From assembly GCF_000760695.4 (NCBI RefSeq), contig NZ_JHEG04000001.1:8841123-8905122 (forward strand): a stretch of DNA of 64,000 bases, in the 5' to 3' direction. This stretch comes from Tolypothrix bouteillei VB521301. Lineage in GTDB: Bacteria > Cyanobacteriota > Cyanobacteriia > Cyanobacteriales > Nostocaceae. The translations under genes and the position numbers were made by a program. Below, piece by piece: positions 54,599-63,949 of this stretch; positions within the stretch are counted from its first letter, which is position 1, and the number at the start of each line of letters is the position of its first letter. The notes below the pieces were generated by a model that was not told the DNA's origin, made no database searches, and saw nothing but the letters and a program-made list of their open reading frames with translations.

Positions 54599-56581
54599 AT
54601 GGTATTCGCGTCAATGTTTATTCCCCACGGACACTGCTATCTTTGGCAACCAGAGTTAGTGGGATTGCATATTATTTCAGATGGTCTTACGGCAATAGCT
54701 TATTACTCTATTCCTGTCACGTTAACTTACATTGTTGAAAAGAGGCGCGACATTCCTTATAACTGGATTTTCCTCTTATTTGGAGCTTTTATTGTTTTAT
54801 GTGGCACAACCCATATCTTGGAAATTTGGACACTTTGGCATCCCAACTACTGGTTATCTGGCTTCACTAAAGCAATTACTGCCTTGGTTTCCCTGTATAC
54901 AGCTGTAATGCTAGTCAGATTAGTGCCACAAGCGTTAGTAATTCCCAGTTCTGCTCAATTTGAAGAAGTCAAAAATGAAATAGCGGAACGTCAACGGGTA
55001 GAAGCGGAGTTACATAAGGCAAAAGAAACTGCTGAGGCTGCCAATCGTGCCAAAAGTCGGTTTTTGGCTTCTATGAGTCACGAGCTACGCACCCCTCTTA
55101 ACAGTATATTGGGTTTTACCCAAATTATGCATCGAGATACCTCTTTTTCTCCACAGTACAAGGAGTATATCAATATTATTAATCGTAGCGGTCAGCACTT
55201 GCTGGAATTAATCAACGATGTGTTGGAGATGTCGAAGATTGAAGCAGGGAGGGTGAAGCTGAGTATTGCTACTTTCGATCTCTATCGCCTTATAGATACC
55301 TTGGAAGAAATGCTGCATCTTAAAGCTGTATCCAAGCAACTAACATTAACTTTTGATTGTGCATCCTCAGTACCGCAGTATATCAGTACAGATGAAAGCA
55401 AATTGCGCCAAATTTTACTGAACTTGCTCAGTAATGCCATCAAGTTTACAGAAAGTGGTAGTGTGACGTTACGCGTCAGGTTGGGGACAGGCGACTGGCA
55501 ACTGGGGACAAGGGGCAATAGGGAACAAATGACCCAGTCAATCCCCAATCGCCCTTCGGGTATCTCCTATGTGCAAGGCACACGCTCCGCGAACAAAGAC
55601 GCTACGCGAACTCAGTTCCCTAAAGAAGGAAACCCTCCAGAACCATCTTATCAATCCCTTCTTTTTGAAGTGATAGATACAGGTCCCGGTATCGATCCTA
55701 CAGAAATGAATTTACTGTTTGAAGCTTTTGAACAGACATCTATTGGTAAAAAAACAGCAGAAGGTACGGGATTGGGACTACCTATCAGTCGCTTTTTCGT
55801 CAATCTTATGGGTGGTGAGATGACCGTTAGGAGTGTTGTAGGTGACGGGAGCGTATTTGCTTTTAATATTCAGGTTGAAGTACCGCAAATAACACAGGTA
55901 CAAAATGAATTATTCCAAAAACGGGTAAAGAGCCTTACTCCCAATCACCCAGTTTATAGATTGCTCATTGTGGATGACACTTGGGAACATCGTCAACTCC
56001 TAAAATCGCTCCTCAAACCTCTGGGCTTTGAGGTAAGGGAAGCAGAAAACGGTCAACAAGGTATAGAAATCTGGGAAAGTTGGAAACCTCACCTGATTTT
56101 TATGGATATGCGAATGCCCATCGTGAATGGTTATGAAGCCACACAACGTATCAAAGCCACCCCTTTAGGACAAGCCACCGTGATTATTGCTCTCACAGCA
56201 AATGCATTCAACGATGACCGATCGCTAACCCTATCTGCTGGCTGCGATGATTTTATCCGCAAGCCATTTCAGGAGGAAGAAATTTTTGATAAGCTTGCCA
56301 AACACTTAGGTGTCAGCTACGTCTACTTTGATTGTGCCCCTGTTGGTCAAACATCACAGAAACGCTATAACACTTTAAGCTTAAGCAAACAAGATTTAGC
56401 GGTGATGCCCGAACAATGGATACAACAGTTATATGAAGCAGCCTCTGGCGGTAGTGATGAACGTGTTTTACAGTTGATAGCTAAAATTCCAACAGAACAC
56501 GCTACTCTCATCGATACTCTTCAAGAACTGACAAGCGACTTTCACTTTGACGAAATTGTTAAAGCAATAACACAGGAGTAG
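54599..56581 (+). CDS. Hybrid histidine kinase with ethylene-receptor sensor domain
   Basis: 660 residues. Three membrane helices (about 24-110) match the ethylene-binding domain of plant ETR1: D28, Y35, I38, P39, I65, C68 and H72 occupy the positions of ETR1 D25, Y32, I35, P36, I62, C65 and H69, including the copper-binding Cys/His in IVLCGTTHIL. Then a HisKA domain (SHELRTPLNSILGF, His near 160), HATPase (N, G boxes; DTGPGI) and a receiver with the Asp near 500 (IFMDMRMPIVNGYEATQ). An insertion of repeat DNA lies in the HATPase at about 55481-55650. Likely an ethylene-responsive phosphorelay sensor. Confidence 0.93.
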   Translation: MVFASMFIPHGHCYLWQPELVGLHIISDGLTAIAYYSIPVTLTYIVEKRRDIPYNWIFLLFGAFIVLCGTTHILEIWTLWHPNYWLSGFTKAITALVSLYTAVMLVRLVPQALVIPSSAQFEEVKNEIAERQRVEAELHKAKETAEAANRAKSRFLASMSHELRTPLNSILGFTQIMHRDTSFSPQYKEYINIINRSGQHLLELINDVLEMSKIEAGRVKLSIATFDLYRLIDTLEEMLHLKAVSKQLTLTFDCASSVPQYISTDESKLRQILLNLLSNAIKFTESGSVTLRVRLGTGDWQLGTRGNREQMTQSIPNRPSGISYVQGTRSANKDATRTQFPKEGNPPEPSYQSLLFEVIDTGPGIDPTEMNLLFEAFEQTSIGKKTAEGTGLGLPISRFFVNLMGGEMTVRSVVGDGSVFAFNIQVEVPQITQVQNELFQKRVKSLTPNHPVYRLLIVDDTWEHRQLLKSLLKPLGFEVREAENGQQGIEIWESWKPHLIFMDMRMPIVNGYEATQRIKATPLGQATVIIALTANAFNDDRSLTLSAGCDDFIRKPFQEEEIFDKLAKHLGVSYVYFDCAPVGQTSQKRYNTLSLSKQDLAVMPEQWIQQLYEAASGGSDERVLQLIAKIPTEHATLIDTLQELTSDFHFDEIVKAITQE

Positions 56582-56619
56582 GAAATCACAATCCCATCCT
56601 TATCCAAATTTTCCCATCA

Positions 56620-56790
56620 TCAACTATTGTTTGGTGGATCGGATATCAGATCGTCAACATATTTTCTGAGAATATCTTGCCAATTTGGTATAGTCTTCAG
56701 TTTTTCTCTGACTCCCTTCCTGACTTTAAATTGAACGGGGCTTTTATCGTAAGCTTCGCCTTCTTTAGGTTGAAATTTTTGGATCGGCAT
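56620..56790 (-). CDS. Small basic protein, candidate DNA-binding autoregulator
   Basis: 56 residues: PIQKFQPKEGEAYDKSPVQF and KVRKGVREKLKTIPNWQDIL, then RKYVDDLISD. Composition is protein-like, basic, with a beta strand (SPVQFKVRK) followed by two helices (VREKLKTI, WQDILRKYVDDLI), the pattern of ribbon-helix-helix proteins. Too short for most gene callers. Eighteen bases upstream of the ATG is a perfect 20-bp palindrome, which suggests it represses itself. No toxin partner is adjacent. I do not recognise a named family. Confidence 0.6.
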   Translation of the reverse strand: MPIQKFQPKEGEAYDKSPVQFKVRKGVREKLKTIPNWQDILRKYVDDLISDPPNNS

Positions 56791-56808
56791 AGTTTACATA
56801 TTAATTTA

Positions 56809-56828
56809 ATATCTAGTATACTAGATAT
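56809..56828. promoter_or_regulatory. Perfect 20-bp palindrome, candidate operator
   Basis: ATATCTAGTATACTAGATAT is its own reverse complement over all 20 bases. It lies 18 bases upstream of the small gene read leftwards. Its core TATACT resembles a -10 box, so a protein bound here would block the promoter. Confidence 0.7.
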
Positions 56829-56952
56829 CATATTGAATAACTTTCGTCAAATGTCAACGCTCGCTTACTATAAAAGCTAAAACCGCCTAACGACCAATCG
56901 GGGCATTTTTGTGGTGTTACATTTATGAAGGTATTAAAAATTGTACCTTAAA

Positions 56953-57171
56953 TTATGCTTTAGAAGTTGGCTTGAGACATAGCCAAGCGACAAAGAAGGT
57001 TGCAGCCGTAAATAGTTGCGTTAAATCCAAAGCAGACAGATATCCATCTGAAAACGATGCAATACTGCGATCGGTAATGCCAAAGAGCCAAGAGGAGATG
57101 CCAAAAAGCCAAATCCCATTCTTAAAATTCCCCACAAATTGATTGGGGTTAGATGGTTGCTGGTTATTCAT
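56953..57171 (-). CDS. Hypothetical small membrane protein
   Basis: 72 residues with two hydrophobic segments: NGIWLFGISSWLFGITD (about 18-34) and LFTAATFFVAWLCL (about 53-66). The Asn/Gln/Pro-rich N-terminus is MNNQQPSNPNQF. A GGAAC-like site precedes the ATG. No family recognised. It faces away from the kinase gene; an ORF on the opposite strand is less protein-like. Confidence 0.45.
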   Translation of the reverse strand: MNNQQPSNPNQFVGNFKNGIWLFGISSWLFGITDRSIASFSDGYLSALDLTQLFTAATFFVAWLCLKPTSKA

Positions 57172-57631
57172 AAATTTTCTGTTCCATTTAGTAAAAAATT
57201 TGATGGTTGAGAAGACGCACTATTCAACGTGCTCCCCTGTAGGCATTTCTCGGTGTAGTGCTTGCACAAGTTACAAATTTTCTGGGTACTGACTCCTATG
57301 GTTAAGCTACTCTTATATTAATAAATATTTAATATGCTTGACAACACTATCAAAAGGTACATCTACTCAATTGTATGCTTGACAACAAAGATTAGCCCCT
57401 GTATTTTTTCCTAAAAGTTACCAAACACGGTGCAAAAGCATTTTTAATGCTTTTTTGACAATTTATGTAACAATTATTTATTTTCTAGAATTGAGTTTTC
57501 TGTAGAGATCGATACAATCTCAAAAATTCCTGCATCTGTGTAATTTTTGTTACTCTTTTCTGATTGACGCTCGCTGCTTACCGTTAATTCTGTCTTTAGA
57601 TACTGAGCAACCACGGGTAGAAGTCAGTTAG
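57172..57631. other. Intergenic region with a direct repeat
   Basis: 460 AT-rich bases. TATGCTTGACAACA occurs twice (57333-57346 and 57374-57387), 41 bases apart; TTGACA inside it could be two -35-like boxes. Otherwise nothing is seen before the UV endonuclease gene. Confidence 0.35.
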
Positions 57632-58681
57632 ATGGAAAGAGTGGAGTCATGGCGATATAAAACTATGTCAGCAGTGCAGGAATCAAAATCCCAATCGCGG
57701 ATTGCAGATCATCACTCGTCTAATGCACGGCAATTGCCAAAAACCGAGCAGGATGATGCAGGGTTTCCCCCCGTTGCAGCAGCAACTGCTTCTCCACGCT
57801 TAGGGCTTGTTTGCATAACATTTTCTAAAGATGTTCGTTACCGAACTATAACGCGAACCCGCTACTTAGAACTTCCAGAAAATCAGCGTGAAACTGCTCT
57901 TAAGGTCATTTATCGAGAAAACCTACAACGTTTGGATTTTGCATTAACTTTCTGCGTGCGAAACTCAATTCATCTTTACCGCATGCCATCCGGCTTATTC
58001 CCCATGAGCGATCTAGAAGATGAAGTTGGTGCAACTGTCTTGCAAAACATGAGTGCAGATTTAGCCAAAATTGGACAAAGGGCAGAAAGAGTCGGCATTA
58101 GAATGGTGTTGCATCCAGATCAATATGTAGTCTTAAGTTCCGATTCACCGCAAATCGTGGCATCCAGTATCAAAATTTTAGCTCGTCATGCCCGCACGCT
58201 AGATATGCTGGGGTTACCACGTTCTTCTTGGTCGCTGATGAACATTCATGGTGGAAAATCTCAACGTGCAGATCGACTTATAGGGGTGATTTCAGAATTG
58301 CCAGAAAATATCAAAAACCGCTTAACTTTGGAAAACGACGAAAACGCATACAGTTCAAGTGAAATATTGGAAGTTTGCCAACAAGCTGGTATTCCACTTG
58401 TGTTTGATGCCCACCACCATATTTGTCATGAAAATTTAGAAACATATGACCACCCGAGTGTTGCTGAAATATTTTACGCTGCACGAGCAACTTGGGCTAA
58501 TCCCAATTGGCAGTTAGTTCATATTTCTAATGGTGAAGAAGCATTCAACGATAGAAAACACAGTGAGTACATCACGGCAATGCCAAGTGTATACAGTGAA
58601 GCTCCTTGGATAGAGGTTGAAGCCAAACGCAAGGAAGAAGCGATAGCCCATTTGCGTGCTTGGTGGCTTGTGGGAGAATAA
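57632..58681 (+). CDS. uvsE: UV damage endonuclease UvsE
   Basis: Cuts DNA 5' of UV photoproducts, starting an alternative excision-repair path. The family opens RLGLVCITFSKDVRYRTITR at about residue 54. TIM-barrel metal site residues are visible: RMVLHPDQYVVLSS (about 150), MNIHGGKSQRADRL, NRLTLENDENAYSS and VFDAHHHICHE. 349 residues with a 50-residue poorly conserved N-terminus; ATG at 57665 is an alternative start. It is followed 54 bases later by an Hsp70-like gene on the same strand. Confidence 0.93.
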   Translation: MERVESWRYKTMSAVQESKSQSRIADHHSSNARQLPKTEQDDAGFPPVAAATASPRLGLVCITFSKDVRYRTITRTRYLELPENQRETALKVIYRENLQRLDFALTFCVRNSIHLYRMPSGLFPMSDLEDEVGATVLQNMSADLAKIGQRAERVGIRMVLHPDQYVVLSSDSPQIVASSIKILARHARTLDMLGLPRSSWSLMNIHGGKSQRADRLIGVISELPENIKNRLTLENDENAYSSSEILEVCQQAGIPLVFDAHHHICHENLETYDHPSVAEIFYAARATWANPNWQLVHISNGEEAFNDRKHSEYITAMPSVYSEAPWIEVEAKRKEEAIAHLRAWWLVGE

Positions 58682-58735
58682 TGTTATGTAAAAGCTAGCA
58701 AAGTTTGTGTCTCGGCATGGCATAATTGAAAAACT

Positions 58736-60334
58736 ATGGCAATAGCAATCGATTTTGGTACTAGTAACACGGTTATTGCTCGTTGGAACCCCGTTACCCA
58801 AAGCCCAGAAACTATCACCCTACCCGGTTTATCGATTCAACAAAGTCTCAATCCTCCTTTGATTCCTAGCTTGGTGTATGTTGAAGATGCTTCAAAGGGG
58901 CAAGTTTTAGTAGGGCAACAGGTGCGCGATCGCGGTCTGGATCTGAAAAACGAACCGCGATTTTTCCGCAGTTTCAAGCGCGGTATCGGTGCAGATATTC
59001 AAGGATTCTTACCGGAATTAGATGGGCAAATCATTACCTTTGAACAAGTGGGGCAATGGTTTCTTTCTCAAGTGCTTGAACAATTGTCATCCCTCGAAGG
59101 AGGGATAGATTCTTTGATGTTAACTGTACCTGTTGATAGCTTTGAAACATACCGTCACTGGTTGGGAAAAGTCTGTGAAGCCCTTCCTGTAGAGCAAGTG
59201 CGAATGCTAGATGAACCTACCGCTGCTGCTTTAGGTTATGGCATGACAGACCAAGACATTCTTTTGGTTGTTGACTTTGGCGGTGGAACCTTAGATTTAT
59301 CAATAGTTCAATTGGATAAAACCGTACAAGCGACTCAAAAGCCTTTAGGATTTATACTGAAGTGGGGTAATAAGTCTTTAGCAGAAGATTCAAAGCAAAA
59401 GGTAAAAACGGCTCGTGTCTTGGCAAAAGCCGGACAAAATTTAGGCGGGACAGATATCGACCGTTGGTTGCTGGATTACTTTGCTAAAACTCAAGAAATA
59501 CCAATCAGCCCTTTAACAACTCGATTGGCGGAAAAGATAAAGATTCAACTCTCAACTCAAACCCAAGCGAGCGAAGTTTATTTCAACGATGAAACGTTTG
59601 AGAGTTATGACTTGGAACTCAATCGCGAGATTTTGGAAAATATTCTTCAAGAAAATTCCTTTTTTGAACGACTTGATGAGTCTATGACTTCTTTGTTGCA
59701 ACAAGCGCGACGCCAAGGAATAGAAGTTTCAGATATCAATGCTGTGTTATTGGTTGGCGGAACAGTACAGTTACCTGTAGTTCAAACATGGGTGAAACAG
59801 TATTTTGCTCCAGAAAAAATTCGGTGCGAACGTCCTTTTGAGGCGATCGCCCAAGGAGCTTTACAGCTTGCTCAAGGTGTAGAACTCAAAGATTTTCTCT
59901 ACCACAGTTATGGTGTTCGCTATTGGGATCGCCGTAATAACCGTCATAACTGGCATCCTATTATTAAGGCTGGACAACCGTATCCAATGGCGCAGCCTGT
60001 GGAGTTGGTTTTAGGTGCTTCCGTGGAGAATCAGCCCAGTATTGAGTTGATTATGGGTGAATTAGGTGCAGAAACGGGTGGTACAGAAGTTTATTTTGAT
60101 GGCGATCGCCTGATTACTCGTCGTCTAAATGGCTCCCAAAGCAGTGTCAAAGCTCTCAACGATAAAGACGGTGCAAGAACTATTGCTCAACTGACACCAC
60201 CAGGACATCCGGGGAGCGATCGCATCAAAATTCTTTTTTTAGTTGACGAGCAGCGCTTTTTACGGATTACTGTTGAAGATTTGTTAAGCAATGAAATACT
60301 TTTGGAAAAACAACTTGTTGCACAATTGAGTTAG
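58736..60334 (+). CDS. Hsp70-family (DnaK-like) protein
   Basis: 532 residues, so shorter than DnaK (about 640). ATPase motifs: IAIDFGTSNTVIARW (phosphate 1), VRMLDEPTAAALGYG, LLVVDFGGGTLDLSIV (phosphate 2), INAVLLVGGTVQLPVV (adenosine). The C-terminal substrate and lid part is reduced, and the final DGDRLITRR region is unlike DnaK. It belongs to the short Hsp70-like proteins of cyanobacteria; the J-protein at 48.6-49.6 kb could be a partner. Confidence 0.9.
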   Translation: MAIAIDFGTSNTVIARWNPVTQSPETITLPGLSIQQSLNPPLIPSLVYVEDASKGQVLVGQQVRDRGLDLKNEPRFFRSFKRGIGADIQGFLPELDGQIITFEQVGQWFLSQVLEQLSSLEGGIDSLMLTVPVDSFETYRHWLGKVCEALPVEQVRMLDEPTAAALGYGMTDQDILLVVDFGGGTLDLSIVQLDKTVQATQKPLGFILKWGNKSLAEDSKQKVKTARVLAKAGQNLGGTDIDRWLLDYFAKTQEIPISPLTTRLAEKIKIQLSTQTQASEVYFNDETFESYDLELNREILENILQENSFFERLDESMTSLLQQARRQGIEVSDINAVLLVGGTVQLPVVQTWVKQYFAPEKIRCERPFEAIAQGALQLAQGVELKDFLYHSYGVRYWDRRNNRHNWHPIIKAGQPYPMAQPVELVLGASVENQPSIELIMGELGAETGGTEVYFDGDRLITRRLNGSQSSVKALNDKDGARTIAQLTPPGHPGSDRIKILFLVDEQRFLRITVEDLLSNEILLEKQLVAQLS

Positions 60335-60716
60335 TAAGTGGTTGGTGGTTAGTAGTTCATTATACCTTGGATGTGCAATACTTAACCAACCATCCAACTC
60401 ATTCAACCATAATAATAACCGTTAATTGCCAACCACTAACCACTAACCATTCTGTAATTTCACGTAAAAAACAAATTGAAATTAAGATTTAGTGAAGGAA
60501 ACCTCTTGTACTTGATAACTTTCCGAGAAATCCATATTTTATAAGAGACATTTAAAACTGTAACAATTTATGGAAATTATAATTATTCAGTACCCCTTAT
60601 GGAGGGGCTAGCTACTTTTCGCGAATATCTATGCAAGAATTGGTGAGTCGCATATTCCCCAGATATGCGTGGGTTTTTGGAAGCAATACTTGGGATTTAC
60701 GCAGGTTTTTTTCCTG
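60335..60716. other. Intergenic region with STRR-like repeats and a hairpin
   Basis: 381 bases. GGTTGGTGGTTAGTAG near the Hsp70 stop is answered by CCAACCACTAACCACTAACC at about 60430-60449, allowing a long-range fold. CGCATAT (60649-60655) and ATATGCG (60663-60669) pair, followed on the plus strand by TGGGTTTTT, a possible terminator. Confidence 0.5.
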
Positions 60717-61235
60717 CTACTTCTGCACGACTACTGGTGTCCCTATAGACGCCCATTTAAATAACCACTTAGCGTGATTGGGTGCTAAATTGACGCATCC
60801 GTGACTGACTGGAGTTCCGAATCTACGATGCCAGTATGCTCCATGAATGGCATATCCCCCACTATAGTACATCGTGTGTGGAACATTGGGAACATCATAG
60901 TCGCTACCCTTCATCCGGGTTGACTTATACTTGGATTGAATTTTAAAAACACCAGTGCGTGTTGGAGTGGATTTTTTACCCGTCGAAACGACAATTGCGT
61001 AGACAGGTTTGTTTCCTTCCCAAGCAACTAACTTTTGTTCTGAAAGCTTAACCTGAATCCAACGCTGCGTGGATTGTTGTAACGTTTGTATTTGCTGTTT
61101 GATAACTTGAGATTTTGATTGCGCTAAAACCTCACCTGATGCAGCAACAGAAACATTTAGGGCCAATACTGTACTGGCAAGTAACTTCAAGGGGCGTACC
61201 CAAACAGGAGAGATTACACTTTTCATGGCAGACAT
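60717..61235 (-). CDS. L,D-transpeptidase (YkuD domain)
   Basis: 172 residues with a signal peptide (about 1-35). The domain [20 protein letters not shown] is followed by [20 protein letters not shown] and the catalytic [20 protein letters not shown] (H...S-H-G-C), both needed for 3-3 cross-link formation. The active-site Cys is present, so it is predicted active in the periplasm. ATG 61226 could also be the start. Confidence 0.92.
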   Translation of the reverse strand: MSAMKSVISPVWVRPLKLLASTVLALNVSVAASGEVLAQSKSQVIKQQIQTLQQSTQRWIQVKLSEQKLVAWEGNKPVYAIVVSTGKKSTPTRTGVFKIQSKYKSTRMKGSDYDVPNVPHTMYYSGGYAIHGAYWHRRFGTPVSHGCVNLAPNHAKWLFKWASIGTPVVVQK

Positions 61236-61446
61236 ACTTCCATAGTTGAGTTGGGGAAACGATTGAACTATCTTTTATACTGCCCAGTTTATAGCTGTAA
61301 CATATCTTTCACCACTCGCCAAAAGACAGGGGACACGTGACACCTTTGAACTCATAGGAATGACCTGCTGTAGTCTCAATGCCATGTTCCTACAGCTACA
61401 AGCAACGTTTGCCGAAGAAAGGCAGCTATACAGAAGGATCATTTTT

Positions 61447-62523
61447 ATGATTATGATTTTACAATCTATGTTTTCTAAAAAAGTGTTAGCAGGGTTAGGA
61501 ATCACCAGTATAGTCTCTATTATGGGTTTAACTTGGGCAAAATTTCCTTTGCAATCAAAAATATCTGTTTCATCAGTTCAACATACACTGAGGACGAATA
61601 TTTCCGTCACTCTTAAAGGTCATACAGCTTGGATTTATGCAATTGCAATTAGCCCTGATGGCAAGATCTTAGCCAGTGGCAGTTATGACGGTACTATTAA
61701 AATTTGGAATTTGCAAGCAGGTACGGGCAAATTACTTTTTACCATCGCCGCTCATGCTGATACCATTAAATCCCTAGCTATTAGTTCTGATGGTACTACC
61801 CTCGCTAGTGGTAGCTGGGATAACCAGATTAAGTTATGGAATCTCAAAACCGGCAAAATAATTCGTACTCTCTCAGGTCATTCAGATGATGTTGAATCTG
61901 TTACATTTAGCCCGGATGGAAAAACTGTCATCAGTGGCAGTTGGGATAAAACGATCGCATTATGGAATGTAGAAACTGGAAAAGTCATTCGGATCTTGAA
62001 CCAGAAAGATTTTGTCAGAGCGATCGCCGTCAGCCCTGATGGACAGCTTCTTATAAGCGGTACGGAAAATGGAAAAATTACAATCTGGGAACTTTCAACG
62101 GGGAAGTTAAAAACAACCTTGAATTCTCATAATAAATACGTGTCTGCGATCGCCTTTAGCCCGAATGGAAAAACGTTTGCCAGTGTGAGTCAAGACCGGA
62201 CAATTAAGTTGTGGAGTACTCAAACAGAGACACTGCAACAGACACTCACCGGACATAATAGCGCAATCTTGTCAGTTGCTTTTAACACAGATGGACAGAC
62301 TCTTGCAACTAGTGGCTATGACCGGAACATTAGGTTGTGGAATGTCCAAACCGGACAGATATCAAATACCCTCACAGGACATGAGAAAGCAGTCTGGTCT
62401 GTTGTTTTTCGTCCCAAAACCAAAATGCTTGTCAGTGCTAGTGCGGATGAAACTGTTAGAATTTGGCAATTTCCACTAGTACAAGAAAGTAGACACAAAG
62501 CAGAAAGCAGAAAAAGTTTTTGA
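61447..62523 (+). CDS. Membrane-anchored WD40-repeat protein
   Basis: Start ATG 61447 has GAAGGAT upstream; the frame is open 29 codons further back without support. A hydrophobic N-terminus (KKVLAGLGITSIVSIMGLTW) is a signal or anchor, then seven WD40 repeats (for example LKGHTAWIYAIAIS...IKIWNLQ; last: VRIWQF), one propeller. No catalytic domain. Distinct from the 14-repeat protein at 7-11 kb. Function unknown; probably a scaffold outside the cytoplasm. Confidence 0.88.
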   Translation: MIMILQSMFSKKVLAGLGITSIVSIMGLTWAKFPLQSKISVSSVQHTLRTNISVTLKGHTAWIYAIAISPDGKILASGSYDGTIKIWNLQAGTGKLLFTIAAHADTIKSLAISSDGTTLASGSWDNQIKLWNLKTGKIIRTLSGHSDDVESVTFSPDGKTVISGSWDKTIALWNVETGKVIRILNQKDFVRAIAVSPDGQLLISGTENGKITIWELSTGKLKTTLNSHNKYVSAIAFSPNGKTFASVSQDRTIKLWSTQTETLQQTLTGHNSAILSVAFNTDGQTLATSGYDRNIRLWNVQTGQISNTLTGHEKAVWSVVFRPKTKMLVSASADETVRIWQFPLVQESRHKAESRKSF

Positions 62524-62541
62524 CCGAGTTACCTCTAGCTG

Positions 62542-63015
62542 TTAAATAGTCATTGCAGTTTCAACATCCGCTGCAATTTTTTCTTTGACTCGTAGAAACT
62601 CCTGACCCAACTTAACCAGTTGTTCTTCTTTCATACACTTTCGGACAGCACTAAAGATTTCGCTTTCTTCCTCTTCTACGTGGTGCTGAACTGCTTCTTT
62701 AAGTTTATTTATTTTTACGTTGAACTCTGAATCTGTTGGTTTAAGATTCTTAATTTTCTCTAAAAGCAAATTGGCTTCTTCATGTTCTTCTTCAGCTTCT
62801 TGAATATACTTCCTCGTTTCTTGATATTCCTGCATTGCGGGATAAAAAACAATTTCCTCAGTTCTGGTATGTAAGTTCAGCGCTTTGTAGATTTGATTGA
62901 AATAATTATATATTTCAATCTTTTCAGCTTGCTCTACTTTAGCAAAAAGCTGTTCTATCTGACGGTGTTCTATTTCAATTAATGCAAGAATATCCTTTGT
63001 TTTGGCTTGGGTCAT
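62542..63015 (-). CDS. Hemerythrin HHE-domain protein
   Basis: 157 residues, four-helix bundle. Metal-binding His/Glu: IEIEHRQIEQLF (H about 17), LHTRTEEIVFYPAM (H, E), EEEHEEANLLLE and HHVEEEESEIFS. This array binds a di-iron centre in HHE proteins that handle oxygen, NO or oxidative stress. Highly charged, no signal peptide, cytoplasmic. Converges with the WD40 gene. Confidence 0.9.
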   Translation of the reverse strand: MTQAKTKDILALIEIEHRQIEQLFAKVEQAEKIEIYNYFNQIYKALNLHTRTEEIVFYPAMQEYQETRKYIQEAEEEHEEANLLLEKIKNLKPTDSEFNVKINKLKEAVQHHVEEEESEIFSAVRKCMKEEQLVKLGQEFLRVKEKIAADVETAMTI

Positions 63016-63307
63016 GATATCTTACTCCTAATCAATCAATAAAAATGAAAATTGTGACGAGCTTAACCATTTTTAGATTTTTACGAACTTGCAATTATTC
63101 AACCTCTTTCTGACGGTAGACGATTGCAAAAAGCTACGGAGCAAGAAGAACATCTCAGAGGTTATATGAGTCTCTAAGAGGAGTCTCCAACAGAGGAATC
63201 AACCTTTTTATACAGCTTATTGATAAGCCGAAAGTTAGATGCAGTTTTTTGATGGTGAAGGAAACTAGAGAATGAATAGACATTAACTATAACTGCAATA
63301 ACAAACC

Positions 63308-63481
63308 ATGACAACTAACAAAACCACAAATTCTAACAACACAATATCTCAATCCGAAGGGCAAAATAAAGAAGCTCTCAATCAAAAAACATCCGTACAA
63401 TTTGTAACAAGTGCTACAATAGGAGTATTGGTCATTATCCTTCTTGCAGCAAGTGCTTACTTCGGTATTATCAAGTTTTAA
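63308..63481 (+). CDS. Small single-span membrane protein
   Basis: 57 residues: a Thr/Asn/Gln-rich polar N-terminus (TTNKTTNSNNTISQSEGQNK) and one C-terminal membrane helix (FVTSATIGVLVIILLAASAY). Shorter than usual gene-caller limits. The clean amphipathic split and coding-like composition argue that it is real, but it has no clear ribosome-binding site and no family is recognised. The opposite-strand frame here is less plausible. Confidence 0.55.
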   Translation: MTTNKTTNSNNTISQSEGQNKEALNQKTSVQFVTSATIGVLVIILLAASAYFGIIKF

Positions 63482-63610
63482 TTCTGGTATCAAGAAGAGT
63501 AGAAGGAACCGCCTATATAGAGTTCGGTTAGGCTCACTGAGACACTGTCAAGAAACTGCTAAATTAGTTTGTAGAAGTACACATAACTATGTAAATTGCA
63601 GGTTTCTACC

Positions 63611-63949
63611 ATGAATAATCTGTCAGACCTTAACCCAGAATATTTTGGTAGTGAAGTGTCAAATGGAAACTTGTTGTGGCAATACGTTCAATCTATGAGC
63701 CCGGAAACCATTGCCCAACTTTCTAAACCTTCATCTCCCGAAGTGCTTCAAGCAATGGAACGCACGATTATCACTATGTTGGGAGGTTTGCCTTCAGAAC
63801 ACTTCAATGTCACTATTACAACGAGTCGCGATAACCTTGGAAAGCTTCTTGCGGCTGCAATGATGAACGGTTACTTTCTACGTAACGCTGAAAATCGTAT
63901 GGTCTTTGAAAAGGCTTTACAAACCGCAGATGCTCGCTCAGAAGACTAG
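63611..63949 (+). CDS. DUF760 family protein
   Basis: 112 residues from ATG 63611 (a TTG at 63596 is in frame). NNLSDLNPEYFGSEVSNGNL and LLWQYVQSMSPETIAQLSKP, then AMERTIITMLGGLPSEHFNV and TITTSRDNLGKLLAAAMMNG match DUF760, a family of cyanobacteria and plastids with no settled function. Soluble and mostly helical. Confidence 0.85.
   Translation: MNNLSDLNPEYFGSEVSNGNLLWQYVQSMSPETIAQLSKPSSPEVLQAMERTIITMLGGLPSEHFNVTITTSRDNLGKLLAAAMMNGYFLRNAENRMVFEKALQTADARSED

Noticed and set aside
56909..57142. 77-codon plus-strand frame
   Set aside because: Lies opposite a more protein-like two-helix membrane ORF and lacks a ribosome-binding site.
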